NCBI GenBank assembly: GCA_963576785.1
Contig: OY756143.1
Span: 2,666,001-2,730,000, forward strand
DNA: 64,000 nt
From: Chlorophyllum brunneum
Lineage: Eukaryota > Basidiomycota > Agaricomycetes > Agaricales > Agaricaceae
Direction: 5' to 3'
Below the pieces are notes generated by a model. The model ran no database searches and was not told the DNA's origin. It was given only the letters and a program-made list of their open reading frames with translations. Position 1 is the stretch's first letter, and each line of letters starts with the position of its first letter. Of this stretch, positions 34,339 through 46,809 are shown in pieces. The position numbers and the translations under genes were made by a program.

Positions 34339-37300
34339 ATGGACATGGTGAGTCTGCATTTTGCTGTTGCTGCTGCTGACCACCATGCAGGACACCGAAC
34401 GTGAACTGTACACAATCTTCACAGACCACCCAAACTCTCATGTCAATGAGTCTGGAGAACCAGTCATCCCCGCAGATGCTCTCGTCGACGTCTTTCGCGC
34501 TTTCGGCGACATATCCAACGTCCCCCTCCTCTCCACAGACGAAACAGACATGCTCAAGACCCTCCTCGCAAACAACCCAGGTCTCGAAGTAACCCCAACC
34601 ATCCTTCTCCAATTCATCGCCGAGAAAACACGACACTCTCCTAGCCCGTCTCCCGACCTCAACGATCCTGACGACTCGGACCCTCCCCGTGGCCGCGGCC
34701 AAGAAAGAATTCTCGATTCTCCAGAGCATCGTCATAGATCATCAAGCAATGAATCGAATGGCGCGTCGTATTATACTGGTAGTCGACCCTCTTCACGAGG
34801 GCCACAGACCCCTTATGGACGATCAGTATTCGACCTCGAACGCCGACAACGTTCAACACCACTGAACAATGCACCTTCAAGTTGGGGTAATAAACGCCCA
34901 GCCCCAGCATCCCGTAGACGAAGTATCGACGGCAACCGCAGTGACTCCGAAGTACGTATCTCTTACCTGCCCTTTTCCAATCACAATCTCAATTCATTAT
35001 CCAAGTTTTCCATAAGCCCGTCTGCTTTTTCCCGCTCCACGTCCGGCCACATGCGCACTCACACACCCTCAAATCCAACTTCTCCAGCCACCTCCCACGC
35101 TGACCTCTCCTTCTCACCCATCGGCTCACCAACCTTCTCCCCTCCCTTTCCTCGTCCTCACTCTCGTGCTCATAGTTTCGGCATGTTCGGATCACCACAC
35201 AGTGGTGGTAACATCGACGACAATAGTATCGATGATGAAAACACCATCAACAACGCTCTCCTCAACACCTCCGACGAGTCCTCTTTCGGCAACGCCATTT
35301 CATCTCTTCCCATGCCTTCATCAGCGTTGGATTCCGATTCAGACGATGAACAAGATTCATCTCTTGGTTTGGTTCTGGATCGGAATATTGCTAGCTCAAC
35401 CGCGTCGATAGAACCTTTTGAGCGGCTCGACGCGCTACAAAGGACAAATGCGGATCTAGGCAGGAAATTGATGGAAGCTGAGCGGACACTCCAGAACAGA
35501 CTCGCTGAACACGAGTCCGAGTTGGAAGAGATGCAAAGTAAACTTGAAGAGATGAGGAGCGAGTTGAGCGCGACCAAACGCGAAGAAAAGGAACTCCGAT
35601 CTAAGGAGGTAAATCAGCCTTACCTGTATCTTATCAAAAATACTCATCTACGTCCACCAGCGACAAAACACAACACAAATTTCTGCACTCGAACTCGAGG
35701 TATCCAAAATCACCAAAGCACTAGAACACGCTAAATCAACCTATACCTCTCTCCAACGTCAATACCAAGAACAATGTTCCGCTTCCGAGAAATACCGTTC
35801 CGATCTCCGAGCACGTGAAGAACTTATTCGAACGCTTCGCGAAGCTTCATCCTTACACGAAGTCGAAGCTTCTAAATGGTTCAAGGAACAACAAAGCTAT
35901 GAGGAGCGGATTGCTATGTTGGAAGAAGAGTTGAGTGTTGCGCAAGGTGTTTATGCGCAATTGGATGAACAGAAACAAGAGAATTTGTTGTTGAAGGAGA
36001 CGATTGATAGGATGAGATTTGAGATGGATGAGATGAGAGCTATTAATCCTAATGCGCCAGGTGGGAGTGGAAGTGCGAGTGTGGCGGGTACGATTAGTAA
36101 GAGTCTTGGTGCAGAGTTGATGGACAAGTTGAAGGATGATGAAGGTGAGGAGGAAGAGGAAGATGTGACCACCACTGAGGAAGGACGGAGCATGGATACA
36201 GAGAGAAGTGAGGGTGATGATAGTACCACTGCTGTCGAGATGGACGAGGATGATGAATCGGATGAGGATGTAATCCACACTATCATCACACGCAAGAAAC
36301 GAGTATGTCACCAACTCATTTAACTCTTCTCCACCCATTACTCACAAATAATAAAAACAGAAAGTCGCATCACGCGCAACAGAGTTCCCGAATCCATCCT
36401 CCCGCAATCACACATTCACAGAACTCCAACACGAAGACCTTAAAGAATATTCCGATATTGCTATTCAATACGATCCTACCCTCATCTGTGTCTCTTCAGG
36501 CGTACAAACTCTTCCTCCACCCATCACTCCAACTGCTTCATTCGCCATTCAAACCGATCCACCACCCACCACTCATACATACGCCATTCAAACTGACTCT
36601 CCACCCCAGTCACCTAAAAAAGTGACAATGGAAATCGAAATCCAAACGGACGACAATTTGGAAGGAATAGGAACGGGAATAGAAACACCAACGCCAGGAG
36701 AAGAAAGTTTAGCATCATCTTCATCGACGATACTACCTCCAACACCAAAAGCCCGATCATTATCATTGGGACTCGTGGAAGATGATCCACCGACGTATAA
36801 TCAAGTCGCAGCACAACGACTTGAAGAAGAGAAAGAGAGGAAAAGAGTCAACGAAGTCTTGAGTCGATGGCATCTAGGTGCTAAATTGAAAGGACTTTTA
36901 GTTCCTCTTGATCATCACCGACGGACAGATGAGAAACGACGAGCGGTAGAAGAAATTGATAGTGAAAGTGAAAGTGATAACGTGGATGTGGATGTGGATA
37001 TGGAAGGGATCGAAGGAGGGATCGCAGAGGATTTAGTTGAAGAGTGGAAAGCTATGAAAGCGGAATTAGGTGTGGAATGCGGAGTGATTGATAAAGTCCT
37101 CGAAAACTCGACTAAAATACCTCGCAATGCAACCACCACTCCAACCGATCCCACTTCCTCGACAGTGGATAAAGGTAAAAGACGAAGTGGAAGATTCTTC
37201 AACATCTACAATACATACGTTTATGGTTCTTCCTCCTCTTCTTCCTCCGATACGTCACCCCCGTCATCAAATCCAAATAATAAAGGAATAGGAACGACTC

Positions 37301-37671
37301 TAACAAATCTAGCAACTCAAACTCTCATTTTCGCATCCGCATCCGTAGTGGTCTTCGTCGCATTAACACCATACATTCCTTATCTCCTCTCCTCTACTTC
37401 ATCAACCATCCCAGGTGGAGCTACCATGTACGATAGAGCCGCTTGGGCAAGTTTTAATACTCTTGGTGGTGGAGCTGGTGAAGGTATTGCTTTTACAACT
37501 ACTGCTCAACAAGGAGGTGGTGGGTTTTTTGGGAGTTGGGTTATGGGCCCTGGGGTGGATGTTGGTGGAGATGGTGGTGGTGGTGGTGGTGGGACTACGG
37601 AAGCTGTGTGGAGAGTTTTGGAAAGTGTTGGTGGAGGTGCTGCTAGGATGGCTAGAGGTTGGCCTACATGA
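34339..37671 (+). CDS. Coiled-coil protein with EF-hand-like N-terminus, IQTD repeats and C-terminal membrane helix, 1041 aa
   Basis: Function unknown. Exons: 34339-34347, 34391-34951, 35006-35608, 35661-36302, 36361-37671 (3126 nt, every exon a multiple of three). Intron 1 (43 bp) makes the start MDMDTERELY. Skipping it, ATG at 34361 or 34385 is possible. Intron 2 (54 bp) has no stop and could be retained. Residues 1-85 resemble an EF-hand-like helical domain. Residues 90-330 are Ser/Pro-rich and disordered. About 330-500 is coiled coil. Acidic runs follow. Four (A/E)IQ(T/Y)D motifs lie at about 639, 666, 679 and 697. A hydrophobic helix (about 926-948) precedes a Gly-rich tail. It looks like a cytoplasmic protein anchored in a membrane by its C-terminus. 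Rearranged pseudogene copies lie at 48.8-51.1 kb. Confidence 0.8.
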
Positions 37672-38994
37672 GTGTGCGTCGCGATGGTTTTTATTTTATT
37701 TTATGGATTTGGTTTTTTTTATGGTTGTTATGTTCCCCTCCACCCTGACGTTTTTCTTAGTCACTTATGGTTTCTATGTATGTATGGATTTTTTTAACTC
37801 TTTGCATTGTCCGCTCTTTTTTTACGCTGCACTCTTTTGTGATGTATGACGTTCGTTTTCGATTTCAGTTCTTTATTTGAGAGTTGATTCAAGGGATAAT
37901 GCTTACCGCTCTGGAATTTTAACTGCTCCTGGTTGATGACCTTCCCCGCAGTCAGAATAGACAAAGACAGATAAGCTTTTTGAGTCCTGCAGCTTGCATG
38001 CTGATTAGATTGAAAGTAACCTACTACGCACACTCGGCATGTTATTCCTATCAGTGCCGTCTTCCGAAAATAGCCTACCGCAACGTTGAAACAGGGTTGG
38101 GGTTAATCGCAGCTCCACCGTTCGGATATTGTACCCACTTTGATCAGTGTGGGTAGCCGGAGCTTCCCGAAAAGCGTCCGCTAGAGGACGAAGAAAAGCA
38201 TAGTTGACATCTCAACTGACTGGTCGAACGCGTGTCATGATGGAGTGGATAAGTGGGTCAAAGGCCAGCCAGAATGAGTGACCATGGAGAAAAATAACTG
38301 TTATAGTACCCTTGGTCCTGAATCGGCTGAAGTCGAGGCCTTTGGCACTATGGCTTCCTATTAAGCAGGCTCCTAAACCAGTACGGCCCGGAATGTTAGA
38401 CAAATAAACAAACAAAGCTAAGACCTTCCTCGCTCTGGAGGGCTTGGCGTAACATGTTATCGGGAAGATTGGCATGCCCTTTTCCCAGCTCTGTAATACG
38501 CCATGTTAACACTCATTTAGGATACCAAAGACTGTCAATAGATGTTGCTGTACTGTCAATTGTCATCCCATTTGTATCTTCTGTATCCATGTGGAGCTCC
38601 AGAAGCAGTCTGTGGGTTTCTTGCTCACTCTGGCCTCCCGACATTGGTGAATTCAATCGAGAATGCGATCGAACATCTTTCATTTGAATATAGAATCTTC
38701 TCAGTTTCATCGGGATGGAGGTGTAGAAGTCGCTGAGTCCCCGAGGGTATCCGACGTCTGTAATGGCCATCAGAAGTGGAATCCAGAGCAACAAAGTTAT
38801 TCCAGCACCAGTGGGTGCACAGCCAGTTATTCATCCAGCATAGAGGGCTTGCACAACTTGGATCTGGTGTCAGTATGGCCTTTTCTGGAACGTCAAAGCC
38901 ATCAAGTCGCATATCTTGTCAGCAGTCCCCTGAAGCCTTGTCTGGGGTAAACAACAAGCCAACACCATCAAATCTCAAATCCAACTGTACAGAG
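37672..38994. other. 3' region and gene-free stretch left of the Copia element
   Basis: T-rich 3' untranslated-like sequence runs to about 37860. The rest has only short frames. Two overlapping - strand frames (38513-38794 and 38625-38912) contain short hydrophobic stretches, but I recognise no domain. They might be a remnant of a gene cut by the Copia insertion at 38995. Confidence 0.4.
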
Positions 38995-39565
38995 TGTTGA
39001 AGTTTCGGACATATTCTAGAAATAGACTATGAAGTCATTATGATAATAATAGACTGATCTGTTACTTTCCAGTAACTTCATTCCATAGTAACTTCCTATG
39101 AGTTGCTCTGTATACAATGAGAGTCATAAGTACTTGATAGATTATTCTACATAGTACCAATGACTAGATACTATGTTCCGCAGTACTCCGCAGGCACTAT
39201 GCCGCAGTTAAAGGGAGTCATAAGGAACAATCTATGCTTTACTAGTATTTTATGTAGTATGACTCGCCTATGTTGCAATATGTATATAAACCCCATGTAG
39301 CAGACCTAGTTCTGCATCTTGTTCAATTGAACAACCTCTTCATCATTGCCTATCTCTTTGAGTACAACATCTCCATTGATTTAATCGACTTTGACCTCTA
39401 CACCTCTGACACTGACCACTTTATCAATAATATCTGTCTATCCAAATTACCTTTCTACAGGTATCAGATAGAAGCTTATTATCTTGGTGAGTAGACCCTA
39501 CGTTCTCTCCCCCTATGTTTACTGCTGCCCCTAGCAAACAACTCGTTACGGTTGTTTTCTCAACA
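38995..39565 (+). repeat. Copia 5' LTR (571 bp)
   Basis: TGTTGAAGTT...TTCTCAACA. A TATA box TATATAAA lies at 39283-39290. Direct repeat of 45787-46357. Confidence 0.92.
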
Positions 39566-39726
39566 GGTTAGGGGCCCCGGTAGCCTTATCAATGGTTAAA
39601 ACTATTATCATCCCCTCTAACCAAGATAGGATGATAGGGCTTTACCTGACAGAGTTATCCTTGCATTTTGATCATTGCTGATACGAGAATTTTCTTCTAG
39701 AAAGAAATACACTCAACGAAGATATT

Positions 39727-40863
39727 ATGTCTACCAATAATATCGTCGCTGGTTTACCTAAGCTCAATGGGCCTAAGAACTATGCATTCTGGTCTAGAAG
39801 GCTTCAGAATGCTCTGACCCTCATTTCTGTCACTGGTTCTGACCAGTCCAGATGGACTGTGACAGATCAGGATCTCTCCCCTAAAAATGCCGCCACCTTA
39901 ACGGAGGAGGATAGAAGGAGAGATCAACTTCAAGGTCAGGCATTGGCTGTTATTAATGGCACCTTACCTGATTCCCTATTACTCCATGGGCATGATGCTC
40001 CTGGATTCCTCTGGGATGACTTGAAAACCTGTTTTGGGACACCTTCTCCTGCTGCAGTATATTCAATCCTCCAAAGGATGCTGCGAAAGCATATCTCTGG
40101 GAATCAAGATCCAGCAATGGATCTAGCTGAATTGAGAACAATGGCTTCTCAATTAGAAACAGCTTAAGGTGAAATTGCCAGAAGTTCTTGGCACGATGAT
40201 TGCTTTGAATACATTACTATCTGATTGGAATGCTGTGGCACAAACAACATTGGCAAATAATCACGATGTTGTGGATATGACCTGGGAGGTAGTTTAGCAG
40301 GCTATAAATGCTGAGTGGTCAAGATGTGAAGGAACAAGATCCAACATGTCTAACCAACAAGCATCTTTCGCCGCCACTGCAAACTACCAAGCTCGCCCTC
40401 AGGGCAACTTCCCCAGGACTTGCTCTGGACCACCCTGGAACCGCTTCTACCCTGGAGGTGATACCAGGGCCCAGCCCGCGAGAGAACCTCGCCACCCTGC
40501 CAATCTGAGTAGGCAGCCCCCTCAGCCTTCTCCTTCTACTCCTACCTGGATTAATGTCCAGAAGAAGAAGAAGAAGCCCAAGAAGTGCCAGGGTAAACCC
40601 CAAGTCCACATGGCAGAAGCCATGGTGGGCTTTGCCACTGCCATGGAACCAGTAGTCCATCACTTCACAGGTCCAGGGATGACCCCCTTCGACCTGATGA
40701 GGTGCATCCATCCTCAACCCATTCCTGCTCCCGCTCCTCCGACCACTCGTGTACTAGTGAGTGAGAGACCAAAGCCTCTTACTTGGGTTAATCCCAAGAA
40801 GGTCCAGCGGGCACGAGAGAATGCTCGTGCTGAGCTCGAGAAGAAGGTACGTGCTGAGGCATG
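39727..40863 (+). pseudogene. Copia gag, broken
   Basis: It starts with ATG at 39727. The first 146 codons are open (LPKLNGPKNYAFWSRRLQNAL, the gag pattern W..R...AL of Copia elements). TAA at about 40165 and a frame change follow, then TAG near 40297, then a Pro/Gln-rich C-terminal part with a Lys run near 40560-40585. No CCHC knuckle is visible. The product would form the particle shell. Confidence 0.75.
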
Positions 40864-41854
40864 AAACTTATGTTTTACTACTCTTCTCAAGAACTCACTG
40901 CAGATTCAACAGGTGACCACCTGGTGTGACTGTGTCACTGGTCCTTCGCCAATGCAAATGGCAAAGAAACATGCCCTCAATCGTTATGATCGACGGATGT
41001 ATGAGGTCTCTCATCCCCACACCCAACAAGGATGATCAGTGACACCTCCTGGTGCACCTTCCATTCCTTCTGGTCACCCCCCAGGTTGTACCTGTGAGGG
41101 TCACATGAGGGTGAGTAAATGGTTCCTAAAGCATAGTAACCCCAATATTAACGTGACTTGTGTCCGCTTCTCTTTCCTCTTATCCCTTGGTTCTCCATAC
41201 ACCTTATTGGTTTCTCCCAAATTTGGGACGAAAATTAATTTGGCTATGCACTATGTGGTAAAGATCCCAAGCATGGACTCCATCGCCCAGGGCAACTCCC
41301 TTGAACCTGGAGAGGTTCAGCCATTCTATCTTCCTCCTCTGGAGGAAATAGTAGCTCCGGCTATCAGGACCTATGAAAAGGAGTTCCCTCCTCTTCCTAG
41401 GGCCTCCCCTCCGACGGAGCACTTCCAGAGTAAGAGATACTCTCTTACTCAGAAGAACAAGACCACTGACAGGTGACCTGCCACACTTACAGTGTTGGTA
41501 GATGAGGTCTTCAAGCGGCTTGAGAGTGAGAAGGAGGTCAACGACCTCATGGCACTGGCTCAGGATGTTGCTTACAACATCTGTGACCCCAGGAACCCTG
41601 CAAACGTCACAGGACCCTCTTCTGGGCCTCTTCCAAAGTCTCCAAAGTCCGAACCATTTGCTTTGGCACCTCAATCTGAGGTGTCTCTTGGACTTTCGTC
41701 AACTGACTATGGAAGCGACTTCAAAAAGAAGGGAGGAGCTGGGTATGTGATCAATTTAATCTCAGATACTCTTACTAACCCTGATACACAGTCCTGTCAC
41801 CAATATGCCAACTAGCTGTCTTTACAAGAAGAAGGGCAAGGGCAAGGGGAAGGG

Positions 41855-44800
41855 ATGTCAGGGGCTGAGCATGTAATTACACTATCGGGATCTTTAGGAT
41901 CCCATAATAATGTTGTTACAAGCGAATGGATAAATGAGAAGTGTTTTAACACTTCTCAACTTTTTTGTTTCTCCACACGCATGCCCGATCAGTTTTTAAG
42001 AGTACCGGATCAAATTAGATCTCGATCGCTAAGCAATGATCAAATCATAACGCTACTAGAAGAATATAATGATGTATGGTTATTAGACTCAGGGGCATCA
42101 TGTCATTATACCCCTTATGCAGAAGACTTTATCAACTTTGAAGAACTTGAAGTTTCAATCCCAATCAAGACTGTAGGAGCACAAGGCCCCTACCTTAATG
42201 TGGTTGGTCTTGGCGCAGTTATGCTTAAGCATAGAGTCTATAATGGGAAGACTGACAGCATTCAACCAATGCAGATATTAATATATCCAGTCTTCCTTCT
42301 AAAAGGAACCTCTGAATGACTAATGTCAGTGGGACAGTTATGCCAGGATAGCAAAACTATTAGAACAGATGCCAACGAATCAGTAGTAATTGATAGCAAA
42401 GGAAATGCTATTCTTCAAGCATATCCTTCAGCAAGTCATAACACTACTTTACATTTTGTTAATACCAAAATTGTACACTCGGAACAAGCAGCTATGACTG
42501 CGGATCCAATTGTTGGCTACAAAGTTGTACATGCGAGATTAGGACATCCCTCTAATTGTATCCTCAATCATTTTGAGAAAAATATGATTGGGTTTACTCT
42601 GGTGTGGATTCCCAAGCAAAAACCAGTCTGTGATGGTTGTGCCAAGGGAAAAATGCACCAGAAACCCTTTAGAGAGAACCCTACATGCACAAAGCATCCA
42701 TTCGAAAGAATTCACTTGGATTTAGTTGAACTTCCAATTCTTTCTTACCATAAATTTAAATGGGTCATGACCATAATGGATGACTTTGCCTCTCATGGAT
42801 GGATTTGCTTCCTCCATAAGAAATCAGAAGCAGCAGAAGAAATGAAAAATTTCCCATTGCCTTAATTCAGACTCAATATGAGACTAAATTAAAATATATC
42901 TGCACTGATAGAGAAGGAGACTATGCAACTGACGAGTTACAATCTCATTTGTGCTTATTAGGGATTATACATGAAACTAGTGCACCACACATACACCAAC
43001 AGAACAATTGAGCGGAACACTTGAACCGAACTTTGATGGATAAAGCAGAAGCCATGTGGCATCATGCTTGTATCCCTGATGGTTGGTGGGAGTTTTTTAT
43101 AGATTATGTGATACATATCTATAATAAAACACCGGTATCATGGCTCATGTGGAAAACACCTTATGAAGTGTTGAATCAGAAGATTCCAGACATTTCCAAA
43201 GAGAGAATCTTTGGCTACAGTGCTTATGTCTTTCTCCCAAAAGAAATAAGAGACAATAAACTGACAGCAAAGTCAGAACTCATGATTTTCCTTGGTTGGA
43301 CATCAGATAGGAAAAACTATTGTTTCATGAGGCACCTAAATGGAAATGTAATCTATACATCTCCAACAGCCATATTCAGCAAAGAACACTTCCCTAAATA
43401 TGTTGGGAAGAAGCGAGAAGAACAGATGAACCAACCATCATCTTCTACTTCTCGAAGTACACCTTCAGAAGTTATTGTCTTCCATGCTCCAGATCTATCT
43501 ACTGGTTTACCTTTTGATAAACCACCAAGCCCTATTCCCCGAACTTCTCCCAAAAGTTCTCCAGAAGATAGGACTTATAGATCTGTACATGGACGAATTC
43601 CAACTCCTTTCCCTGAACCTAAAAAGAATAAAGGAAAGGGAAAAGCACCGAATATCAATACCAATGTTCAGGAGGAGTAGGATAGTATTGTGCAAAACAT
43701 TCTCTTTCCACCAAGAGAAGCACAAATACCAGAAGACAATGACAGTAATGGATTATCATATGCTGATCCACCCAATCACCCTGAGGGTCCAAACCATTCG
43801 CCTTCTCAAAGAGATGATCCGGATGTACAACCGTTCATACCCTATACCCCTGTTGAAAATGATCAAGATGCAGGTCCTTCTGTACCACGAGGTCACTTGG
43901 ATCAAATACCAGTTCCTGAAATACCTCAGAGACCACAAAGAACCAGAAAAGTACCTGAATGTCCAGGAAACTTCTATGGTTCTACAAAGTATCCGACCAA
44001 AATACTCCAGGACTATGAGATGTTCCAACCTCCTAAGTCAAAGTTGACAAGTTCTACGAGTAGACTTGTTAGACAAATTCGATCAGAGGCTTCCAAACCT
44101 GGAATAATCGATAGATGTTCTCAGCATGAAGCTTCTACAATAGAAGACTTATGCAGAGAAGGAGGAGTAGGGATGATTGATTATCTGTGTGCTCAAAAAG
44201 TCGAATCACCATTAGTTCCTATTTCTTTCAAGGATCTAAATCAACTACCACCAGAAGAGAAATCTAAATGGTGGAAAGCGTGCTTAGAAGAGTTAAATTC
44301 ACTCAAAGAAAGACATATTTATGACTTAGCTAAACTTCCGCCTAGAAAAAAAGCTGTCAAAAATAGATGGGTCTTTACACCCAAATCAGACAGTCAATAC
44401 CATGCTCAACTAGTAGCAAAAGGATTCTCTCAGATAGAGGGAATTGATTACGATGAACTATTTTCACCAGTAGTCCATTATGAGACAGCGTGACTCATAT
44501 TTGCAGTTGCTGCCCTCAACGATTGGGAGATACTCAGTTTAGATGTTAAAACTGCTTATCTCTATGGAAAACTGGATGAAGAACTCTATATGGAACTTCC
44601 AGAAGATTTCAATACAGGTCGTGGTAATTTGGTTTGGAAATTAAACCAAGCTATTTATGGACTAAAGCAATCTGGACGACAATGGTGGAAGGAATTGACT
44701 AAGTCAATGACCGACCTAGGATTTGTCCGATCGAAACTAGATGCTGGAGTCTATTATTACTATGACCCTGAAACCAAAGAGCTTATTATAGCTCTGGTCT

Positions 44801-45750
44801 ATGTAGATGACTCAATGTTTGTTGGAATTAGAGGCTCTAGACTTCTACATGAGAAGCAAGCACTTTTTATGAAGAAATGGGAATGCCGAGACCTTGGTCC
44901 AACCAAAGAGTTTCTTGGCATGAAAATTTCGCAAAATCCTATAAACTGATCAATTACCCTAGACCAAATGGATTATCTAGGAAAAGTCCTTGATCGATTT
45001 AATGTAATTGGAAAAGAAGAAATCCCATTACCAAATAGATTTATCTTCGAATCCAATACAGGAAAAGCAACACCTGACTTCATAAAGAGGTATCAACAGT
45101 TAGTAGGATCAGTTATGTATCTGATGATAGGCAGTCAGCCCAACATAGCTTTTGCCACTGTCAGATTATCACAACATATGACCAATCCTACTAAAACGCA
45201 TTACAATGCAGGCTTACATTTGCTAAAGTATCTTAATGCTACTCGCAAATATAGAATTACCTATAATGGAAGTTCTATGCAAGGCCTTAATGCTTTTTCC
45301 GACTCTGATTGGGCTGGTGATCCAATTAGTCGTAAATCTGTAACTGGATATTTCTGTTTATTAGCCAGTGGAGCTGTTGCTTGGTTAAGTAGAAAACAGA
45401 AAACAGTCACATTATCTTCCACTGAAGCCGAGTATATGGCTTTGTCAGATTGTAGTCGACAGCTTGTTTGGACTGTCAATTTGTTGGAAGAAATTGGTAT
45501 CCAATCATTGGCCCCTTATCTCTTCGGTGATAATAAGGGTTCAATATTTTGAACCAAAAATCCAGTAACAGAAAAACAATCAAAACATGTCAACATCAAA
45601 TACCATTACATTCGTGATTTGGTAGAAGACGGAAAGATTGAAATATTCTCTGTGAAAGGCACAGAAAATCCTGCCAATATTCTCACAAAGAATTTAGACA
45701 AAATAAAATTCAATCTATTCCAACCTCGTCTTGGCTTGACGTTTGAGTGA
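41855..45750 (+). pseudogene. Copia pol: protease, integrase, RT, RNase H, broken
   Basis: Protease: WLLDSGASCHYT near 42077-42115. Integrase: zinc motif HARLGHPS..., CDGCAKGK (42525-42655), core IHLDLVE and IMDDFASHG, then DREGDYAT and the NRT region (to 43400). RT: NRWVFTPKSD, LDVKTAYLYG, AIYGLKQSGRQW and VYVDDSMFVG (44360-44825). RNase H: FSDSDWAGD, STEAEYMAL (45295-45450) and KHVNIKYHYI. Stops are TGA at 42317, 43009, 44491, 44947 and 45550 and TAG at 43678. A frame slip lies near 42850. The ancestral product was a self-cleaved polyprotein. Confidence 0.85.
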
Positions 45751-45786
45751 TTAAAAAACTCTACATCAATACAGAGCAAGGAGGAG

Positions 45787-46357
45787 TGTTGAAGTTTCGG
45801 ACATATTCTAGAAATAGACTATGAAGTCATTATGATAATAATAGACTGATCCATTACTTTCCAGTAACTTCATTCCATAGTAACTTCCTATGAGTTGCTC
45901 TGCATACAATGAGAGTCATAAGTACTTGATAGATTATTCTACATAGTACCAATGACTAGATACTACATTCCACAGTACTCCGCAGGCACTACGCCGCAGT
46001 TAAAGGGAGTCATAAGGAACAATCCATGCAATGCTAGTATTTTATGAAGTATGACTCGCCTATGTTACAATATGTATATAAACCCCATGTAGCAGACCTA
46101 GTTCTGCATCTTGTTCAATCGAACAACTTCTTCATCATTGCCTATCTCTTTGAGTACAACACCTCTATCAATTTAATCGACTTTGATCTCTACTCCTCTG
46201 ACATCAACCGCTTTATCAATAATATCTGTCTATCCGAATTACCTTTCTACAGGTATCAGATAGAAGCTTATTATCTTGGTGAGTAGACCCTATGTTCTCT
46301 CCCACTGTGTTTACTGCTGCCCCCAGCAAACAACTCGTTATGGTCGTTTCCTCAACA
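45787..46357 (+). repeat. Copia 3' LTR (571 bp)
   Basis: TGTTGAAGTT...TCCTCAACA, with the same length as the 5' LTR. Differences are mainly transitions. Confidence 0.92.
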
Positions 46358-46421
46358 AGGATGGATGATCGGACCCACGGATTAGCTTTCCAGATTTCGG
46401 AGTGAACAGGACCGCGGTTCT

Positions 46422-46691
46422 CTAAACCAGCCTCATGCACCATATCTTGTATTTCCAAATATATCTAGTATTTCCCCCTCTCCCATATGCCTGGAATGCT
46501 CTCTGTGCCCAAGGACCAACCTGAAAAGAGAAGGACAGGTTTGAGAATGACCGACGAGCAGCTGGCACCAAAATTGGAGGTCCTGTTACCTTGTGGCTAG
46601 AATACACATAAGAGAACCGGTCTCCCTTCTTTCCGTGAAAGAGAATGCTGGTCTCGTCAAGAGCCCCAGGCCCCCCTCTCCTTGAAGACAT
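46422..46691 (-). CDS. Small gene fragment, unrecognised, beside the Copia 3' LTR
   Basis: ATG at 46689-46691 opens a frame (MSSRRGGPGALDETSILF) up to a good donor at 46589 (GTAACA). An acceptor at 46521 or one near 46472 would continue it toward the Copia element. One choice gives VGPWAQRAFQAYGRGG and a stop at 46422. The other gives a frame that runs into the LTR. The gene may have been truncated by the Copia insertion. I do not recognise the family. Its start overlaps the 5' region of the divergent kinase gene. Confidence 0.4.
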   Translation of the reverse strand: MSSRRGGPGALDETSILFHGKKGDRFSYVYSSHKVTGPPILVPAARRSFSNLSFSFQVGPWAQRAFQAYGRGGNTRYIWKYKIWCMRLV

Positions 46692-46809
46692 CGGAAAATC
46701 AATTTCTCATCTTTTGCCTGTGGTGGGCAGGCCGACCTGTACAGAGGATGGCGGATGCTGGGATCGGGTGAAACCATCCAAGTCGGCATTCTCTTTGACT
46801 ACTGTCACT

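Larger units (their letters stand above)
38995..46357 (+). mobile_element. Copia (Ty1/Copia) retrotransposon with both LTRs, degenerate
   Basis: A 7.36 kb element with 571-bp LTRs at both ends, and gag, protease, integrase, RT and RNase H in Copia order between them. A polypurine tract (AAGGAGGAGTG) directly precedes the 3' LTR. The LTRs differ at roughly 6 percent of positions, mostly C/T. The body carries at least six premature stops, mostly TGA, and two frame slips. No 5-bp target duplication is visible (CAGAG left, AGGAT right), so an end may have been rearranged or the copy may be a recombinant. Confidence 0.9.
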
